44,421 nt of DNA. Origin: Nitrospirota bacterium (GTDB lineage: Bacteria; Nitrospirota; Thermodesulfovibrionia; Thermodesulfovibrionales; UBA1546). The notes beneath the pieces are model-generated. The model made no database searches. It saw only the letters and a list, made by a program, of their open reading frames with translations, and was not told the DNA's origin. Made by a program: the position numbers and the translations under genes. Positions 39,955 through 44,421 of this stretch are shown here, piece after piece. How positions within the stretch are numbered: the stretch's first letter is position 1; each line of letters starts with the position of its first letter. Location of the stretch: assembly GCA_016195565.1 (NCBI GenBank), contig JACPZK010000002.1, positions 1-44,421 on the forward strand, in the 5' to 3' direction.

Positions 39955-41262
39955 ATGAAAAAACTGGCAGTTTTAATATTCATCATTATCCTTCTCCCCT
40001 TATCCCTCAGTGCGGGAGTAAAGGAATATAAACTTGACAACGGGCTAAAAGTTCTGGTCATTGAAGACCATAAGGTTTCGCTGGCGACTTTTCAGATATG
40101 GTATCGGGTCGGCTCAAGGGATGAGCCTGCGGGAAAAAGCGGCGTAAGCCATCTGCTTGAGCATATGATGTTCAAAGGCACTCCAAAATACGGCTCTAAG
40201 GCATTTTCAAAGATGGTGAAGAAAAAAGGCGGGGTTGACAATGCATTTACAACCAAGGATTACACGATGTATTATCAGACGCTTGCATCAGACAGGATAG
40301 ACATATCAATAGAGCTTGAGGCTGACAGGATGCAAAACCTTATCCTTGATCCAAAAGAGGTTATTGCAGAAAGAGATGTCGTGATGGAAGAGCGGAGGAT
40401 GCGGTATGAGGATGACCCTCAGAACTCATTATACGAAGAGGTGTTGGCTGCTGCATTTAAGTCTCATCCGTATCACTGGCCTGTGATAGGCTGGATGTCC
40501 GACATTTCTTCAATAGAAAGAGATGGCCTTCTCAGTCATTACAAGGCATATTATTCGCCTGACAACGCAGTGATTGTTGTTTCAGGAGATGTTCAGGCAG
40601 ATGAAATTATCAAAAAGATAAAGGCATCTTTCGGAAACATTTCTCCAGCATCCGGCAGAACGGTTGTCACCTCAAAAGAAACCGAACAGAAAGGCGAGCG
40701 GAGAATAAGCCTTAAAAGAGAGGCAGAACTGCCTTATATAATTGCCGTATATCACACACCAAGTTTTCCCCATCCCGACAGTTACGCTCTTGAGGTGCTT
40801 GGAATGATTTTATCAGGCGGCAAAAGCTCAAGGCTTTACAGGTCCATAGTCTATGAAAAAAAATTAGCCATCAGCGCTTCTGCTGACTACAGCGGTTTTA
40901 ATAAAGACCAGTATCTTTTTTTATTTGATGCAACAGCAGCGCCCGGCAAAGACATAAAGGATGTTGAAAACGCGCTGTATGCCGAGATAGAAAAGATAAA
41001 GAAGGAACTGCCGTCAGAACGTGAAGTGCAGAAGGCAAAGAACCAGATTGAGGCGTCGTTTGTTATGGGACAGGACTCAATATATTATCAGGCACAGATA
41101 GCAGGGATGTTTGAGATGCTTGGAAATTGGAAGCTTAAGGAGCAGTACCTTGAAAACATAAAGAAAGTAATGCCTGAGGATGTAAGCAGGGTTGCAAAAA
41201 AATACTTCCATGAAGATAACAGGACAGTGGGAATATTAATTCCGACGAAAAATTCAAAATGA
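39955..41262 (+). CDS. M16 family zinc peptidase, catalytic subunit, exported
   Basis: 435 residues with an N-terminal signal (MKKLAVLIFIIILLPLSLSA). The inverted zinc motif HxxEH is present as HLLEHMMFKG, with the downstream Glu in EADRMQNLIL. The substrate-binding C-terminal domain has the usual SGGKSSRLYRSI. It resembles the catalytic half of two-gene bacterial M16 peptidases (PqqL/mitochondrial processing peptidase relatives). It would act in the periplasm. It overlaps the second M16 gene by 4 bp. Confidence 0.92.
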   Translation: MKKLAVLIFIIILLPLSLSAGVKEYKLDNGLKVLVIEDHKVSLATFQIWYRVGSRDEPAGKSGVSHLLEHMMFKGTPKYGSKAFSKMVKKKGGVDNAFTTKDYTMYYQTLASDRIDISIELEADRMQNLILDPKEVIAERDVVMEERRMRYEDDPQNSLYEEVLAAAFKSHPYHWPVIGWMSDISSIERDGLLSHYKAYYSPDNAVIVVSGDVQADEIIKKIKASFGNISPASGRTVVTSKETEQKGERRISLKREAELPYIIAVYHTPSFPHPDSYALEVLGMILSGGKSSRLYRSIVYEKKLAISASADYSGFNKDQYLFLFDATAAPGKDIKDVENALYAEIEKIKKELPSEREVQKAKNQIEASFVMGQDSIYYQAQIAGMFEMLGNWKLKEQYLENIKKVMPEDVSRVAKKYFHEDNRTVGILIPTKNSK

Positions 41263-41335
41263 AAAATCCAAAATTCAAAAAAATAATAATTTCTTCAATA
41301 ATTTTTAACTTTGCACTTTTAACTTTTAACTTTCC
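41250..41335. repeat. AT-rich repeat forming the signal peptide of the second M16 gene
   Basis: AAAATTCAAAATGAAAAATCC followed by AAAATTCAAAAAAATAATAA on one side and CACTTTTAACTTTTAACTTT on the other match the AT-rich family elsewhere. The sequence spans the stop of the first M16 gene and the start of the second. Confidence 0.65.
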
Positions 41336-42602
41336 GTTACATGCTCTTGATGTAAACAAAAAGATTCTTCCTAACGGGCTTACGGTTCTGCATTCTGAAA
41401 AGCACAATCTGCCTATTGTCATGATTACCATGATCGTAAAAGCCGGGCTGCTTGACGAGCAGAAAGAAAAGGCAGGGCTTGCTCATCTTACGGCAGAACT
41501 TCTTGATGAAGGAACTAAAAACAGAAAATCAGCAGAGATAAGCGAAGAGATTGAATTTATAGGCGCAGGGCTTGACGCCTCGGCAGGAGGCGATTACACA
41601 ACGATAACGCTATCCGTGCTTAAAAAAGACATAGAAAAGGGTTTTGAGCTTTTTTCCGATATAATCCTGAACCCTGTATTCCCTCAGGAAGAAGTTGAAA
41701 GGAAAAGAGAACTGATAAAAGGCTCTCTGAAACAGAAGGAAGAAGACCCTTCTTTCCTTGCAGAGCGTTCATTTAAAAAAGAGGCCTTCGGAGAACATCC
41801 TTACGGCAGGCTTGTGGAAGGCTCGACAGAAACCCTTTCAGAAATAACAAGGGAAGACCTTTTGAGGTTTCATTCAAAATATTTCATCCCCAATAATGCA
41901 ATGCTTTCAGTTGTCGGAGACCTTACACCGGGCGAATTAAACTCTCTCATTAAAAAATATCTTGATCCGTGGAAAATAGCTGAACTGCCCGAGAAAAAAA
42001 TCCATCCCATGAACGAGGAGAAAACAAAAAAGGCCGTGAAGATAGACAAAGACGTTACACAGGCGACTATAATCATCGGGCATCTCGGAATAAGCAGGGA
42101 CAATCCTGATTACTATGCTGTTTCTGTTATGAACTACATACTCGGCAGCGGCGGTTTTTCATCAAGGCTTATGCAGAAGATACGAGACGAACTGGGACTT
42201 GCTTATGATGTCAGAAGTTTTTTTACCGCAAGCAAGGAAAAGGGTTTATTCCAGGCGGAAGTACAGACAAAAAATGAATCGGCAAATACAGCTACGGAAG
42301 AGATATTGAAACAGATAGGAAAAATCAGAGAGGAGAAAGTCTCTGACGAGGAACTTTCAGGAGCAAAAGATTACCTTACAGGGAGCTTTCCAAGAAGGCT
42401 TGACACCAGCAGGAAGATTGCGGATTTCCTTGCAACGGTCGAGTTTTATAATCTTGGCTTAGATTATGCGGAGAAATACGTTTCTTTCATAAATGCGGTA
42501 ACCAAAGAAGATGTGCAGCGGGTTGCCGGAAAATATCTTGATGCGGAAAATTTTGTGCTGATTGTTGTGGCTAATCAGAAGAAGGCTGAACTGAAATATT
42601 AA
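41259..42602 (+). CDS. M16 family peptidase-like, non-catalytic partner
   Basis: 447 residues. The signal-like N-terminus (about 1-30) is IISSIIFNFALLTFNF followed by HALDV. The position of HxxEH carries HLTAELLDEGT, so the zinc site is lost. The remaining fold blocks (RLVEGSTETLSEITREDL, ILGSGGFSSRLMQKIRDELGLAYDV) are kept. Such inactive partners form heterodimers with the catalytic gene upstream, with which it overlaps by 4 bp. Unusually, the signal region is encoded by an AT-rich dispersed repeat. Confidence 0.9.
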   Translation: MKNPKFKKIIISSIIFNFALLTFNFPLHALDVNKKILPNGLTVLHSEKHNLPIVMITMIVKAGLLDEQKEKAGLAHLTAELLDEGTKNRKSAEISEEIEFIGAGLDASAGGDYTTITLSVLKKDIEKGFELFSDIILNPVFPQEEVERKRELIKGSLKQKEEDPSFLAERSFKKEAFGEHPYGRLVEGSTETLSEITREDLLRFHSKYFIPNNAMLSVVGDLTPGELNSLIKKYLDPWKIAELPEKKIHPMNEEKTKKAVKIDKDVTQATIIIGHLGISRDNPDYYAVSVMNYILGSGGFSSRLMQKIRDELGLAYDVRSFFTASKEKGLFQAEVQTKNESANTATEEILKQIGKIREEKVSDEELSGAKDYLTGSFPRRLDTSRKIADFLATVEFYNLGLDYAEKYVSFINAVTKEDVQRVAGKYLDAENFVLIVVANQKKAELKY

Positions 42603-42659
42603 GTAATTCCCTGCATTTCTCTTGTCAATTCATTCCCTATAACGTTATAATGCCCAATA

Positions 42660-42900
42660 AAGTAAAAACAAAACTTAAAATTCAAAATTCAAAATAATGG
42701 AGCTCTTGCAAAAGTCTCAAAAATTCCCTCTCCCCTTGTGGGAGAGGGTTAGGGTGAGGGGGGAAAAATAAGAATTATCAATGAGTTTTATCTCACCCTC
42801 CCCTTAATCCCCTCCCATCAAGGGAGGGGAAACATACTTTTGCAAGAGGCTCAATGGATTCGATATTTTTAATTTTGCTTTTTAAGTTTTGAACTTGTAA
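42660..42900. repeat. nested palindromic repeat block upstream of holB
   Basis: Three nested layers. Outermost is AAACTTAAAATTCAAAATTC against TTTTAAGTTTTGAAC. Then GAGCTCTTGCAAAAGT (42701-42716) is set against ACTTTTGCAAGAGGCTC (42837-42853). Inside lie the CCCTCTCCCCTTGTGGGAGAGGG and GGGTGAGG units, set against TCACCCTCCCC and CCCCTCCCATCAAGGGAGGGG. The 300-base gap 42603-42902 holds nothing else I recognise. Confidence 0.8.
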
Positions 42901-42902
42901 TT

Positions 42903-43889
42903 ATGGCGTTTAAAGATATTATAGGACAGAAGAAAGCGATTAATATCCTGCTTGGCACAATGGCCAGGAACAGGATTCCTTCAGCATATCTTTTTGCCGG
43001 CGAATCAGGAATAGGCAAAAAGCTCACTGCGATTAACCTTGCAAAGACTTTGAACTGCCTGAAGCCAAAAACCCCGATTGACTGTTGTGATGAGTGCCCT
43101 TCTTGCAAGAAAATAGACTCGCAGACACACCCTGATTTTCTCATGGCAGCGCCTGAAAAGGGAGAGATACGGGTCGATGAAATAAGAATGATTGAAGAGG
43201 TTATTTCACTTGCGCCTTACGAGGGAAAGAGAAAAGTCGTGATTGTTGATGACGCAGAGACAATGAACCCGTCTGCCGCAAATGCATTTCTTAAAACACT
43301 CGAGGAACCTCCTCCTCAGAGCATCATAATTCTTATCTCAGCAAGCCCTGACAGGCTGCCTGAAACAATAAGGTCAAGATGCTCAAGGATAAATTTTTCA
43401 CCTCTGGCTCCTGAGCAATGTAAAGAGGTCATAAGGGCCATTGACAATCAGGATACGGAGATTACCGATTCCCAACTGTCAACTCTTTCAAGGCTTTCCA
43501 TGGGAAGGCCCGGACTCGCAGTCTCAAGCGACCTCATGGAAGAGAGGGACTGGTTTTTCAATCTTTTCGGGGAAATGTCAGGAGGCAGAAATAAAGAGAC
43601 ATGGGCAGACAAGGAAGAGATGGAATTATGGTTTAATAAGGCATTCATTCTTTTAAGGGATATTGCTGTATTAAAGATAACAGGGAAAAGCGGCATGCTG
43701 ATAAATACAGACCTTAAAGACAGATTTACTGAGATGAGCAAAACGATAGAGATGAAAGATATAATAGATATTTACGGCAGGCTGTCATTTTTGAAGGGTT
43801 ATCTTGGCTTTAACCTGAACAAATCAATTACATGGAATTACGTAACAATTATAATGCAGAATTTAAAATTAAAAACCGGAGCTAAGTAA
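42903..43889 (+). CDS. holB: DNA polymerase III delta' subunit
   Basis: 328 residues. The AAA+ clamp-loader layout is seen: FKDIIGQKKAINIL, Walker A GESGIGKK, the zinc module CCDECPSCKKID, Walker B-like VVIVDDAETMN, NAFLKTLEEPPPQSIIILI and the SRC motif ETIRSRCSRI. The delta' subunit is an ATPase-silent or weak member that helps load the sliding clamp. It is followed by a PSP1-type gene, the common holB-ricT order. No tmk gene precedes it here. Confidence 0.93.
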   Translation: MAFKDIIGQKKAINILLGTMARNRIPSAYLFAGESGIGKKLTAINLAKTLNCLKPKTPIDCCDECPSCKKIDSQTHPDFLMAAPEKGEIRVDEIRMIEEVISLAPYEGKRKVVIVDDAETMNPSAANAFLKTLEEPPPQSIIILISASPDRLPETIRSRCSRINFSPLAPEQCKEVIRAIDNQDTEITDSQLSTLSRLSMGRPGLAVSSDLMEERDWFFNLFGEMSGGRNKETWADKEEMELWFNKAFILLRDIAVLKITGKSGMLINTDLKDRFTEMSKTIEMKDIIDIYGRLSFLKGYLGFNLNKSITWNYVTIIMQNLKLKTGAK

Positions 43890-43939
43890 TGGATAAGTTT
43901 AATTCTTGCTGCTTAATCTCTGTATTTATGAGGGAATAA

Positions 43940-44421
43940 ATGCCTGACGTTATTGGAATAAGATTTAAGGACTGCGGAAAGATTTACGACTTTGAGGCCA
44001 ATGGTTCAGGCGCGGAATTTAAAAAAGGAGACTGCGTAGTAGTTGAGTCTGACCTTGGCTTGAGCATAGGGAGCGTAATTATAGGGAGGCGCACAGTTGA
44101 AACATCTTCCAGAGAACTAAAGAAAGTGCTGAGAAAAGCAACAGAGGAAGACTTTAAGCAAAAACAGGACAACGAGGCTTTTGAGAAAGAGGCGAAGGAT
44201 TATTGCATTGAGAGGATTATGGCGAGGGGACTTCCGATGAAGCTTGTGTTTACGGAATCTACTCTGGACAAAAAACGAATAGTTTTTTATTTCACAGCGG
44301 ACGGGAGAATAGATTTCAGGGAGCTTGTAAAAGACCTCGCTGCAAAGTTCAAGACGCGCATAGAGATGAGACAGATAGGTGTAAGGGATGAGGCAAAGAT
44401 AGTCGGAGGGTTTGGAATGTG
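43940..44421 (+). CDS. PSP1-domain protein (RicT/YaaT-like), 3' partial
   Basis: The ATG at 43940 follows ATGAGGGA. Translation gives PDVIGIRFKDCGKIYDFEAN, then KKGDCVVVESDLGLSIGSV and ..RGLPMKLVFTESTLDKKRIVFYF, the PSP1 pattern. The frame is open to the window end, so about 160 residues are seen of a family that is usually 250-300 long. RicT acts in RNA processing and regulatory complexes in Bacillus. The position after holB matches the normal neighbourhood. Confidence 0.85.
   Translation, partial: MPDVIGIRFKDCGKIYDFEANGSGAEFKKGDCVVVESDLGLSIGSVIIGRRTVETSSRELKKVLRKATEEDFKQKQDNEAFEKEAKDYCIERIMARGLPMKLVFTESTLDKKRIVFYFTADGRIDFRELVKDLAAKFKTRIEMRQIGVRDEAKIVGGFGM

Noticed and set aside
1-44421. 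CRISPR array or tRNA genes
   Set aside because: No evenly spaced direct repeats with unique spacers and no cloverleaf with TTCGANTC-type arm were found. The tandem CAAGATT run at 22930 is too short and has no spacers.

Overview
The window looks like a chromosomal segment of an anaerobic, environmental, Gram-negative-type bacterium, most likely Nitrospirota (Thermodesulfovibrionia-like) and probably a metagenome-assembled contig. This rests on gene content (DUF1385, paired DUF507, split PurH, PPi-type phosphofructokinase, AGG/AGA-rich Arg codons, multihaem cytochrome plus Tat-exported molybdoenzyme) and on heavy loads of short palindromic intergenic repeats. It is inference, because no rRNA or other phylogenetic marker was compared. 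No tRNA, rRNA or CRISPR array was seen.

Layout. 1-1366: the 3' part of a MopE-like metal-binding protein, an N-truncated REP-associated transposase between inverted repeats, and the last 35 codons of accB. These are either a rearranged locus or an assembly chimera. 1466-5604: accC, a PilZ protein, rpmE, a DUF1385 membrane protein and prfA. 5602-6663: a minus-strand BrnT/CopG-type toxin-antitoxin pair and a small membrane protein, with attC-like hairpins at their 3' ends. 6835-12354: Ser/Thr kinase, radC, a stand-alone IMP cyclohydrolase, purD, purE and a DUF89 protein. 12387-15773 (minus): RRM protein, two-CW protein and a NIT-domain methyl-accepting protein.

16150-22892 is the accessory core. 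It holds a trihaem cytochrome c, a Tat-exported molybdopterin oxidoreductase, a four-cluster ferredoxin subunit, a TorD-like chaperone, an FmdE-family protein, a short ModE regulator behind an E. coli-like ModE operator, and a MoeA-like protein. Together these look like one molybdenum respiratory module that carries its own maturation and molybdate regulation. It has no NrfD/DmsC-type membrane subunit, so the trihaem cytochrome may be its redox partner. The substrate cannot be read from the sequence.

22981-29585 (minus) holds the rpsF-ssb-rpsR operon continuing into two DUF507 genes, a GAF-GGDEF diguanylate cyclase and an HNH nuclease. Upstream lie a 177-nt element closed by a perfect 17-bp inverted repeat (structured RNA candidate), an HU-family gene, a KorD-like ferredoxin and recN. 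29709-36294 holds a DUF72 protein, a PPi-type phosphofructokinase, an HD-GYP response regulator, and a 1106-residue hybrid kinase with an N-terminal NAD(P)-type Rossmann domain. 36438-44421 holds a DgkA-PAP2 fusion, ribH, nusB, purB, a catalytic/degenerate pair of M16 peptidases, holB and the start of a PSP1/RicT-like gene.

At least five families of short palindromic repeats fill the gaps. Some have entered genes: two lie in frame inside the MoeA-like gene, and one encodes the signal peptide of the second M16 peptidase.
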